From: Pseudomonadota bacterium
GTDB taxonomy: Bacteria > Pseudomonadota > Gammaproteobacteria > Ga0077536
Reading direction: 5' to 3'
Assembly: GCA_016719885.1 (NCBI GenBank)
Contig: JADJYF010000019.1
Location: 1-64,000, forward strand
Length of the DNA: 64,000 bases
The position numbers were made by a program, and so were the translations under genes. A model generated the notes under the pieces. The model ran no database searches. It was given only the letters and a program-made list of their open reading frames with translations, and was not told where the DNA came from. Positions 45,062-52,877 of the stretch are shown here, one piece after another. The stretch's first letter is position 1; every line of letters begins with the position of its first letter.

Positions 45062-45871
45062 GTGGCTACTGCACTGCTGAAAACCTGGCTGGCGCAGCGT
45101 GACTCAACGCTGCGCTGGATTGAATTCGAAGCCTACGCGCGTCGCGTGTTCGCCAACGATCCGGCCGACTGGTATCGCGATCCGGTGCGCTATGCCGCGA
45201 CCCTGATCCAGGCGCAGGGCGTGGTCGGCAGTCATTGCCTCAGTGTCGACATCACGTCGCCGTTCATGGCGGCCCATGAGGGCGGCGACCTGCCGGCTTC
45301 GTTTGCCGCCAGTGCGCCACTCGATTTCGTCAGTGAAGCCTTGAACGCGCTGGCGCATCGCTTCGAGAGTCGTCTCGACCTGGTTTTGAAATTAACCGCG
45401 CCGTGGGACCTGCTCGGCGGCGGCGATGACGCCTCGTTTGACGCGATGGACGATTTGGGCACGGCGCTGGCCGCCTGCATGCGCCGTTTCTCGGACCGGC
45501 CGATTGCCGGCTTGCTGCTGGAGACCGCGCGCACGGAAGCGCTGACGGCGGATGAAATCGATGCCTATGAGCCGTTGATCAGTGCGGCGCGGCACTACGG
45601 TTGGACGACCGCCATGGCATTGGCGGCCGACCGCGACGGTGCCATTGCCTCGGTTGCGCTGGATCTCGACCTGCTGCTGTGGCCGCAACTGGAAGCAGCC
45701 CGAATTCCAAGCGCCGCCGGCAAGCCCGCACACGGCGGTGGCTTGAATGACGACGTGTGGGCGGCGCTATCCGCCCCTCCCCAGGGCAGCTCCGCGCTCC
45801 TCTACGGCGCGATACCCGCTGCCGCCACCCCGGAAACCATCGTCTCAATCACGCGCGCGCTGCAGGGCTGA
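45062..45871 (+). CDS. Fifth subunit candidate of the acetophenone-carboxylase-type complex (Apc epsilon-like)
   Basis: 269 aa (~29 kDa), with a GTG start at 45062; no ATG is near. I do not recognise a domain with certainty. The predicted pattern is alternating helices and strands, and position after the HyuB gene and size fit the 34-kDa epsilon subunit of acetophenone carboxylase, which is encoded last and added to the core complex. The gene overlaps the convergent tetR by 27 bases. The assignment is from context and length only. Confidence 0.55.
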   Translation: MATALLKTWLAQRDSTLRWIEFEAYARRVFANDPADWYRDPVRYAATLIQAQGVVGSHCLSVDITSPFMAAHEGGDLPASFAASAPLDFVSEALNALAHRFESRLDLVLKLTAPWDLLGGGDDASFDAMDDLGTALAACMRRFSDRPIAGLLLETARTEALTADEIDAYEPLISAARHYGWTTAMALAADRDGAIASVALDLDLLLWPQLEAARIPSAAGKPAHGGGLNDDVWAALSAPPQGSSALLYGAIPAAATPETIVSITRALQG

Positions 45872-46516
45872 CAGCGCGCGTCCCGCGCGGCCGCTGGTCA
45901 TTTCGCCGGCGTCGTCCCCGTAGGGCGTCAAGGCCGCCAGCAACATGCTGTAGAGCTCGTCAAACGCGGCGGAAATCGTCAGGTCCGTCGAATCGTAGAA
46001 GTCCGGCTCGCGCAGTCGATTGATGCTCGCGAACACCACCTCGGCGACGAAGGCGGGCGGGATCTTGCGGAACACGCCGGCGCGTGTACCGCTGTCGATG
46101 AGCTTGCTCAGGCCCTCGACGCGCAGGCGCACATGGTCCTGCCACAGGGCCCGGGCGGGTGGCCAGCGATGAATGTCGGCGACGGTCGTCGGGCTGAGAT
46201 GCTCGGCTGCGCGCACACCGGCCTGTAGGTAGGCGTAGATGCGTTGCTGGGCATCGCCCGCAGCCTCACAGGCCTGAGCGGCGTTGCACCGAATTCGTGC
46301 AAAGAAACGCTCGAGCACCAACAGCACCAGGTCCCGTTTGCTTGGCGCGAGCTCGTAGAGCGTCCGTTTCGAACAGCACAGGCGAGTGGCGATCTCGGAC
46401 ACGCCGAGGCTCGCGAAACCCTCGCGCAATACCATGTCTTCGAGCGCGTCGAGCAGTTCGCAGCCGCGCTTGCTGGGAGCGAGCCTTGGGCTCGTGGGTA
46501 GCGGAGTTGTAGGCAC
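45845..46516 (-). CDS. TetR-family transcriptional regulator
   Basis: About 223 aa with a GTG start at 46516 (V-P-T-T-P-L-P). The HTH is in the first 60 residues (L-D-A-L-E-D-M-V-L-R-E-G-F-A-S-L-G-V-S-E-I-A-T-R-L). The effector domain is helical with W and acidic residues. The frame stays open far upstream but those residues are low-complexity and have no family pattern. It faces the ketone-carboxylase operon tail-to-tail and its 5' side faces the YCF48/DUF1302 genes, making it the likely regulator of one or both. The longer frame up to 46867 is rejected as start. Confidence 0.8.
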   Translation of the reverse strand: MPTTPLPTSPRLAPSKRGCELLDALEDMVLREGFASLGVSEIATRLCCSKRTLYELAPSKRDLVLLVLERFFARIRCNAAQACEAAGDAQQRIYAYLQAGVRAAEHLSPTTVADIHRWPPARALWQDHVRLRVEGLSKLIDSGTRAGVFRKIPPAFVAEVVFASINRLREPDFYDSTDLTISAAFDELYSMLLAALTPYGDDAGEMTSGRAGRALSALQRARD

Positions 46517-47095
46517 CGTCGCTCGCAATGATGTGCGTGGCGCAGATGATAGCCCATCCCGGCGCCGCGCCCAGCGCCGACGTCCTTGCGCACGCCGGGG
46601 CGTGGGCTCGTCGAGGCGCCCGGCCGAGGCCTGGAATGGGCCGCGCCAAACACGGTAGGTGCCTAAATTTTTTATGAAAATTACTCGATTGACAGGGGTA
46701 GCCCTCACCCCTATATTCGCCCGGCCGTCACTGCGCAGTGGGGTTGGCCTTACATCCGTTACGGTATCTGACGGGGGCTGCTGAATCTGTGATAATCCTG
46801 ACGGGTGGGCATGGCGGCGCGAGCCGCTCCGATGCCGTGCTGGGGATGGTCGCGAAGGCGAGCACACGACGCACGATGGTCGTGGAAGATTTCGAATAAC
46901 AAGGTTTCGCCCGGTCGCTGGTCCTTGCAGGACTGCTGGCTGTCGGGCCCAGGGGAGTCAATCAAGATGCAAAGCCTGAGCTTCATTCGAAGCGGCTGCC
47001 GGTGCGAGCAATCCACCTATAGAGTTTCCGCCGTCGCCGCTACGCGCGTGCGTCACGCTTCATAAATCCAATTATTTCAGCCGAGTCCAAACACA
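46517..47095. other. Intergenic region between tetR and the YCF48-like gene
   Basis: A 579-bp region between divergent genes. It contains the strong promoter at 46689-46717 and then ~370 bases of apparent leader without a recognised gene, riboswitch or RNA. I see no conserved open frame; short frames here look random. Confidence 0.5.
46689..46717 (+). promoter_or_regulatory. Consensus sigma-70 promoter with an internal inverted repeat
   Basis: TTGACA (46689-46694), a 17-base spacer and TATATT (46712-46717). Within the spacer, AGGGGT (46694-46699) and ACCCCT (46707-46712) are inverted repeats separated by 7 bases: a good repressor site, possibly for the adjacent TetR protein. The spacer and -10 resemble the bclA promoter (10 of 17 spacer bases agree), a point of note though it may be chance. 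The start codon of the YCF48-like gene is about 370 bases downstream. Confidence 0.7.
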
Positions 47096-48157
47096 ATGAA
47101 CAAGCTCATTCGTTCTTGCCGTCGTTACGCATCCCTGGCGGCTGTTCTTTCCTGCTCTGCCATGCTGGCCGCGCCCGTGCTGGCCGAAGAGGCGCCGGCT
47201 GCCGCCGCACCGGAAGCAACCCAGGAGCAAGCGGCCGCCGATCAGTCCATCGAGGTGGTGCGCAGCGGTATTCCCCATGACGCGCTGTTCGCGCTCGACA
47301 TGAAGGGCCCGTGGGGCCTGGCGGTGGGCAATTTCGGCCTGATGCTCGAAACCAAGGATGCCGGTGCGAAGTGGGAGACCTTGCCTGCCAAGACTCCCCT
47401 TGGCCTGTTGGGCGCCAAGCGCGCCGGCGATCACCAGGTGGTGGTCGGCCAGCAGGGACTGGTGCTGACGCGCAATGGCGACGGCGAGTGGACCGAAGTG
47501 AAGAGTGGCTTCGACAAGCGCCTGCTCAATGTCGACATGAACGAAGCGGGCCTTGCCATCACGGTCGGCGAATTCGGATTCGTCGGGCGCTCCAAGGATT
47601 TCGGCGCCACCTGGGAGCCGGTCGCCATCAACTGGTCGGACTTCAACGACGAAGGCTACGAGCCGCATCTGTACGGCGTCGTGGTGACCGCCGAGGGCTC
47701 GGTGATGGTCGCCGGCGAATTCGGTCTCATCCTGCGCTCGGACGACGGTGGCGGCACCTGGCACGCTGTCAACAAGGGTGAGGAGTCGATCTTCTCGATG
47801 ACGCTGGCGCGCGATGGCAGCAACTCCGGCTTCGCGGTTGGTCAGGAAGGCTTGATTCTCAAGACCACCGACGGCGGCGCAAGCTGGAATCGCATCAAGG
47901 CCGACACCAACGCCAACCTGCTCGGCGTGTGGTCGGGCAACAGCGAAGTCGTGATCGTGGGTATCCGCCAGATGCTTCGCAGCAGCGACGACGGCGCGAC
48001 CTTCAGCACCTCTTCCGACGTCGGCATTATTCGCACCTGGTTCCAAGGCATCGCCGCCGGCGTGTCCGAGACCAAGGCAGGCGAGAAGGGCTTCCTGCGC
48101 CAGCAGAACGTGTTCGTGGCAGGCTACCGTGGCACCATTGCGCGCGTCGTGAAGTAA
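47096..48157 (+). CDS. YCF48/BNR-type beta-propeller exported protein
   Basis: 353 aa. Signal peptide (S-L-A-A-V-L-S-C-S-A-M-L-A-A-P-V-L-A) then an Ala-rich linker and repeated propeller blades (V-G-N-F-G-L-M-L-E-T-K-D-A-G-A-K-W-E, V-G-E-F-G-F-V-G-R-S-K-D-F-G-A-T-W-E, V-A-G-E-F-G-L-I-L-R-S-D-D-G-G-G-T-W) of the YCF48/PSII-assembly-factor family. In Gammaproteobacteria such genes occur with DUF1302, DUF1329 and RND-type transporter genes. It likely acts in the periplasm in assembly or gating of that system. The RND partner is not in this window. Confidence 0.82.
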   Translation: MNKLIRSCRRYASLAAVLSCSAMLAAPVLAEEAPAAAAPEATQEQAAADQSIEVVRSGIPHDALFALDMKGPWGLAVGNFGLMLETKDAGAKWETLPAKTPLGLLGAKRAGDHQVVVGQQGLVLTRNGDGEWTEVKSGFDKRLLNVDMNEAGLAITVGEFGFVGRSKDFGATWEPVAINWSDFNDEGYEPHLYGVVVTAEGSVMVAGEFGLILRSDDGGGTWHAVNKGEESIFSMTLARDGSNSGFAVGQEGLILKTTDGGASWNRIKADTNANLLGVWSGNSEVVIVGIRQMLRSSDDGATFSTSSDVGIIRTWFQGIAAGVSETKAGEKGFLRQQNVFVAGYRGTIARVVK

Positions 48158-48182
48158 ACCGCTCCGCTTCCATTTCCTCACG

Positions 48183-48217
48183 CGACGCGGCCGCTTACCC
48201 CGGCCGCGTCGTCGTTT
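48183..48217 (+). terminator. Rho-independent-type terminator after the YCF48-like gene
   Basis: An 11-bp perfect stem (CGACGCGGCCG at 48183-48193 with CGGCCGCGTCG at 48201-48211) and a 7-base loop, followed by TCGTTT. The T tract is weak. Confidence 0.65.
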
Positions 48218-48361
48218 CCGGGGTCTGACCCCTCCCGTTCCAGGCAATGCGACAGCTCCCCGAAGGTGGGCCTCGGCCCGGTATCGGGGTGTTTTGTCTG
48301 AATTCCGCCACAAATTTGTCGCCGCGGCGATGCGGCAATCCAACTTTTCTGCCGATAAGCA

Positions 48362-48432
48362 TTGACAGCTATTTTTAAATAGCCCGTAATATCAGCCTTC
48401 TGAATAGTCATTCGAATTCTGAATAATTATTC
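48362..48432 (+). promoter_or_regulatory. AT-rich DUF1302 control region with palindrome and tandem sites
   Basis: TTGACA at 48362-48367 is followed 19 bases later by TAATAT (48387-48392). Between them is the palindrome CTATTTTTAAATAG (48369-48382). Just downstream are direct repeats TTCTGAATAGTCATTC (48398-48413) and TTCTGAATAATTATTC (48417-48432), agreeing at 14 of 16 bases and spaced 19 bases, with GAATAATTATTC a perfect 12-bp palindrome. These look like paired operator sites of an unidentified regulator. The region is strikingly AT-rich compared with the window. Confidence 0.5.
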
Positions 48433-48528
48433 TATTTCCTAGCTGCGTTGCGCACTTACAACGGCAACGTGTACTCCGAGCACGGCGGGGTTCCATAGCA
48501 GAGTCATCGTGTTACAGAGGAGAGTGGA

Positions 48529-50814
48529 GTGAAAAAAGATAATTTTGCCAGCCTGTTGATGGCGGGAGGCATGGTCGGCGGCGTTCTGTTCGCCGGGACC
48601 GCCTCGGCCATCGACTGGAATATCACCGGCTTCGTCCGTCAAGAGATTGCCTACAGCCTGAATTCGGATGGCAATCCCAACAACACGATGGACGACGTGT
48701 TCAACGACCGCATCACGCCCAACGTCACGCATGCCAACTACGGTGATGCCGCGACCACCGCCGCCGTGACCGGGGCAAACCCCAGCCTGTACCTGCCTGG
48801 TGCCGGCTTCGCCAACTTCCGCGCCCGCGCCCATGCCGATCACATCGGTGCTGGCGTGACCCAGGTCGGCAACGAACTCTTCGCCCTGGCCGGTGGCGAG
48901 ACCAGCTCGCCAGTCGACTGCCAGTTCAGTCAGCAACGCGCCATCGCGGCCGGTTCCACCGGCAAAGGACCGAACGTCGGTGGTTTCGTCACGTTCCCGG
49001 GCGCCCTGTGCCCTGGCGGTGGCGGTTCCCCGCAAGCCGGTGGCAACCAGTTCGCCAAGGCCGGCCCGGTGCCGGGCGGCGATTTCTCGCTGAAGAACGA
49101 CGATTCGCTCGACTTCAACATGTTCAACTCGCGCCTCGAGTTCGACATCCAGGCCAAGTTCAACGACGAATTCTCGGCCTACATGAAGGCACGCGTGTAC
49201 TACGACGGTACCCGTCACTTCACCGACGGCAAGATCGGCGACAGCTTCGGTCCCGGCCAGTCGGGCAGCGGTGTGTGGAGCCATCGCCGCAATACGCTGC
49301 TCGAGTACAACACGCCGGACGCGATTCTTGACCTGCCGGCCTTCTACCTCGACTGGAACCGTGGCCCGCTGTGGTTGCGCGTCGGCAACCAGGTCATCGC
49401 CTGGGGTGAAGCCTATTTCTTCCGCACCATGGACGTGGCAAACGGCCTCGACCTGCGTCGTCACCTGACCTTGGGCCCGGGCGCCGAGGAATACCAGGAT
49501 CAGCGCATTGCCTCGCCGGGCGTGCGTCTTTCCTACACCTTCAGCAACGGCTTTGAACTCGACGCTTTCGCGCAGATGTTCTCGCCGAGCCTGCTGCCGG
49601 GCCAGAACACCCCGTACAACCTCGTGAACGACGACGTCTACCTGAACGAATCGGCTGGTTTCAAGGATGCGCGTGGTTCGATGAACTTCGGTGCACGCAT
49701 GACCATGCCGATCACCGAGCAGTTCACCGCCATCGTCGGCGTGGTGAATCGTCGCAATCCTGACGGCGTGCTGCGTAACGTGGACGCACCGACTTATTGG
49801 GACGGCCACATCAACACCGGCTGCGTGAACCAGTTCAACGACACCTTGAACCTGCTCAACGGTGGCAACGGCCTGCAGAACGCCGCGGCGTTTGGTTTCC
49901 CGACCTTCGACAAGCGTGCACGCACGATGGAGAACGGTTGCGGTTCGGCGTTCTCGCCTGATCACAACGCCGCGACTTCGATCAACTACTGGTCGAACAT
50001 CGCGTCCGGTCGCATCGACAACGCCAACTACCTGCGTCACATCATCAACGACTTCCCGGCTTCCAAGTGGGCGGTCCGCAACATCTTCAACTTCGGTGAC
50101 GAAGTGAACTTCGTTGACGCGATGCGCACGCTGGAAGGCTTCCGCTCGTCTTTCGGCCCCTTCACCCAGTGGGTGGGACGCGAGTTCAAGCGTGAGACCA
50201 TCGCCATGGTCGGCGGTAACTATGTCGTGGAGTCGGAGAACGAACTGCTCGACCAGTTGATCATCCGCGGCGAAGTTTCGGTGACCCCGAACAAGCGCCT
50301 GACCACTGACCTGTCGTGGGATTACAAGGAAGTGACCGACGTCGTCTCTGCCTTGATTCTCGAGAAGTACATGCGTTTCTCGGAAGCTTTCCCGGCGACG
50401 TACATGGTGTTCCAGTGGATGCACCGCACTTCGACCGACATGTTCGGCCGCGACCTGGACAAGAACAACATGCCGACTATCGGCCACTTCATCGACTCGA
50501 AGACCGGCGCCTTCAAGCCCGCGGCTTTCGATCCTGAAGAGCTGAAGCCGCGCGGCAGCGACAATGCCGACTACGTGGTGTTTGCGTTCCAGCAGCCGTT
50601 CCCGAACCTGATCTGGCGCTTTGACATGTCCCTGCTGATTGATACCGCCGGCGGTTATCTGATCCAGCCGGGCGTGCGCTACCGTCCGTCCGCCAACTGG
50701 CAGTGGGATGTGTACGCGACCGTCATCGCCTCGCCGGGTGGTACCAACGACACCATCACCGAGACCCTCGATTTCGCTGACGAAATGTTCGTCCGCGCGA
50801 CCTACTTCTTCTAA
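48529..50814 (+). CDS. DUF1302 outer-membrane protein (intact copy)
   Basis: 761 aa with GTG start and good GAGGAGAG ribosome-binding site. Signal peptide of ~27 residues (L-L-M-A-G-G-M-V-G-G-V-L-F-A-G-T-A-S-A) followed by long beta-strand-rich sequence ending in F-V-R-A-T-Y-F-F, a C-terminal Phe typical of outer-membrane beta-barrels. DUF1302 proteins co-occur with DUF1329 and RND permeases in Gammaproteobacteria and are presumed to help in handling of hydrophobic substrates. Its paralogue lies immediately downstream, disrupted. Confidence 0.87.
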   Translation: MKKDNFASLLMAGGMVGGVLFAGTASAIDWNITGFVRQEIAYSLNSDGNPNNTMDDVFNDRITPNVTHANYGDAATTAAVTGANPSLYLPGAGFANFRARAHADHIGAGVTQVGNELFALAGGETSSPVDCQFSQQRAIAAGSTGKGPNVGGFVTFPGALCPGGGGSPQAGGNQFAKAGPVPGGDFSLKNDDSLDFNMFNSRLEFDIQAKFNDEFSAYMKARVYYDGTRHFTDGKIGDSFGPGQSGSGVWSHRRNTLLEYNTPDAILDLPAFYLDWNRGPLWLRVGNQVIAWGEAYFFRTMDVANGLDLRRHLTLGPGAEEYQDQRIASPGVRLSYTFSNGFELDAFAQMFSPSLLPGQNTPYNLVNDDVYLNESAGFKDARGSMNFGARMTMPITEQFTAIVGVVNRRNPDGVLRNVDAPTYWDGHINTGCVNQFNDTLNLLNGGNGLQNAAAFGFPTFDKRARTMENGCGSAFSPDHNAATSINYWSNIASGRIDNANYLRHIINDFPASKWAVRNIFNFGDEVNFVDAMRTLEGFRSSFGPFTQWVGREFKRETIAMVGGNYVVESENELLDQLIIRGEVSVTPNKRLTTDLSWDYKEVTDVVSALILEKYMRFSEAFPATYMVFQWMHRTSTDMFGRDLDKNNMPTIGHFIDSKTGAFKPAAFDPEELKPRGSDNADYVVFAFQQPFPNLIWRFDMSLLIDTAGGYLIQPGVRYRPSANWQWDVYATVIASPGGTNDTITETLDFADEMFVRATYFF

Positions 50815-50833
50815 GAAGGTCCGTCGAGTCCTG

Positions 50834-50863
50834 AAAGAGCCGGCCCCGTGCCGGCTCTTTTTT
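50834..50863 (+). terminator. Rho-independent terminator of the DUF1302 gene
   Basis: AAAGAGCCGGC (50834-50844), loop CCCGT, GCCGGCTCTTT (50850-50860) and T tract. Classic intrinsic terminator. The broken copy has a nearly identical one. Confidence 0.9.
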
Positions 50864-51395
50864 GTCCGGGGTAAGGCAAGCGAGGGCTCCCGCTCCGGGC
50901 GGCCCCTCTCCTTGCGCCGCACTTGCCCCTCCCTGGCCTCCCAATTTCTCACTTTCGATACTGCTGCGGGCAACGCAGCAACTTGCCGCTCCTACAATCC
51001 TCCATCCGCTCAGCCGCTTAAGCGACTGCCGGTGCAGTGCACAACAAATTGCCGTCTCACCTGCCAGGACGAAGCAGCCCTACGCCGCCGTATCTGGCGC
51101 CGCCGAAGTACGTCTTTCGACGTATCGGAAGCGCGCTTTTGAGGCCGATTTTGTGGCCTCATTTGTCCAATCGTGTTGTGCGTGTGCAACACGAGTCGTC
51201 CTAAGGGCGGCGGCGATTATGGTCCGGGCTTGGCGAAAATGATTGACAGGGCCATGAAAAGCGGGGCGTAATGCCCCCCTGGCCGGGATTCCGGCAGACA
51301 ATTTTCCATCTGTACCAGATAGACAACGTCAGATTGTCGTCTTGGTACGACTGGGGTTCCAAAAAAGACACATGGTTTTACAGAGGAGAGCGGGA
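50864..51395. other. Gap between the two DUF1302 copies with several hairpins
   Basis: 532 bp with no supported gene. It holds hairpins TCGTGTTG/CAACACGA (51171-51194), GAGGCC/GGCCTC (51141-51160) and GGGGC-GTAAT-GCCCC (51263-51277). TTGACA lies at 51243-51248 but no well-spaced -10 follows. A symmetric stem with GTACCA/TGGTAC and GACAA/TTGTC arms is at 51312-51348. It is probably the regulatory leader of the second copy. Confidence 0.4.
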
Positions 51396-51548
51396 GTGAA
51401 GAAATACACAATCGCCCAATATCTGATGGCCGGAGGCATGGTGGGCGGCGTACTGTTCGCCGGCACCGCGTCCGCCATCGATTGGAATATCACGGGTTTC
51501 GTCAGACAAGAGATTGCCTATAGCCTGAATTCGGACGGCAATCCGAAT

Positions 51549-52877
51549 TTTGTGTGCGAGGCGTAACATGACCGAGAGGATCCGTTATGCCAAGCAGAAA
51601 GACGACCAAGGCGGCCGCGTCAGCGGTGTTGCCGGAGATCCCGAAAGAGCTGGTTGACCAGTTCGTGAAGGGCCCGATGAGCGCGGAGGCGGTGCAGGCC
51701 GCGTCCATGGCGTTCAAGAAGGCGCTGATCGAGCGCGCACTAGGAGCCGAGCTTTCCCACCACCTGGGCTACCCGCCCGGCGAGGCCCGGCCAGACGATA
51801 GCAGCAACCACCGCAATGGGGTGAGCGGCAAGACCGTCCTGACCGAGGATGGGCCGGTACGGATTGACGTGCCTCGCGACCGCGAAGGCAGCTTCGAGCC
51901 GCTGCTCATCCCCAGTACGAGCGCCGCTTCACTGGCTTCGACGACAAGATTGTGGCGATGTACGCGCGCGGCATGACGGTGCGCGAGATCCAAGGCTTCC
52001 TGGCCGAACAGTACGGCACGGAGGTCAGCCCGGAGTTCATCAGCTCGGTGACCGACGCGGTGATGGCCGAAGTGACCGCCTGGCAGAGCCGGCCGCTCGA
52101 GCCGATGTACCCGGTGGTGTTCTTCGACGCCCTGCGGGTGAAGATCCGCGAAGATGCAGTCGTTCGCAACAAGGCGGTGTACCTGGCGCTCGCCGTGCTG
52201 CCCGACGGCACGCGGGACATCCTGGGCCTGTGGATTGAACAGACCGAGGGCGCCAAGTTCTGGCTGAAGGTGTTCAACGACCTGAAGACCCGCGGCGTGG
52301 GCGACTTCCTGATCGCGGTGACGGACGGCCTGAAGGGCCTGCCAGAGGCCTTGTCCGCGGTGTTTCCGGCGACGACGCTGCAGACCTGCATCGTGCACCT
52401 GCTCCGCAACAGCCTCGACTACGCGTCGTGGAAAGACCGCAAGCAGCTGGCGGCGGCCCTCCGGCCGATTTACACGGCGGCCAGTGCGGAAGCGGCAGAG
52501 GCGGCCCTGAACGCGTTCGAGGCCAGCGCCTGGGGGCAGAAGCATCCGACGGTCGTCGCGACATGGCGCCGAGCCTGGGATCGGGTCATCCCGTTCTTCG
52601 CCTTCGCCCCCGAGATCCGGCGCGTGATTTACACCACCAATGCGATCGAGAGCCTCAATAGCCAGCTGCGGAAGATCATCAAGACTCGAGGGCACTTCCC
52701 CAGCGACGACGCGGCGAGCAAACTGCTGTGGCTCGCAATGCGCAACATCACGGCCGACTGGACCCGGTCAGTGTTGGAATGGCGACGAGCCATGAACCAG
52801 TTCGCCATTGCCTATGGCGAGCGTTTTACCAACCCGACTTAACCGACTGCCTCGCACACGAAAATCCTGACAGGCCC
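51549..52877 (+). mobile_element. IS256-family element inserted in a DUF1302 gene
   Basis: About 1.33 kb with one transposase. The right end holds an inverted-repeat-like sequence whose complement contains TTTTCGTGTGCGAGGC, and the left end starts TTTTGTGTGCGAGGC (51549 on); the match is one base short. The right end continues outward for ~14 bases (to GGGCCTGTCAGG), while the left lacks that outer part. A 24-base stretch of the host gene is present on both sides (51525-51548 and 52878-52901), much longer than the 8-9-base duplication usual for IS256. The element is probably a truncated or rearranged copy. Confidence 0.75.
51587..52842 (+). pseudogene. IS256-family transposase, frameshifted
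   Basis: Two frames: 51587-51976 and, in the next frame, from about 51914 to 52842. Both parts match one Mutator-type/IS256 transposase. Between L-I-P (51908-51913) and Y-E-R-R-F-T-G-F-D-D-K-I a single base is missing at about 51914, consistent with L-I-P-K-Y-E-R-R-F in relatives. The DDE catalytic residues are visible: D in F-F-D-A-L-R, D in D-G-L-K-G-L-P and E in N-A-I-E-S-L-N. IS256 does not normally use programmed frameshifting, so the enzyme is inactive here. Confidence 0.85.

Noticed and set aside
46805..47065. Small open frame in the leader of the YCF48-like gene
   Set aside because: Residues look random and no ribosome-binding site or conserved motif supports it.
48439..50973. 844-codon minus-strand frame opposite DUF1302
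   Set aside because: Antisense shadow; the DUF1302 gene has signal peptide, C-terminal Phe and terminator.
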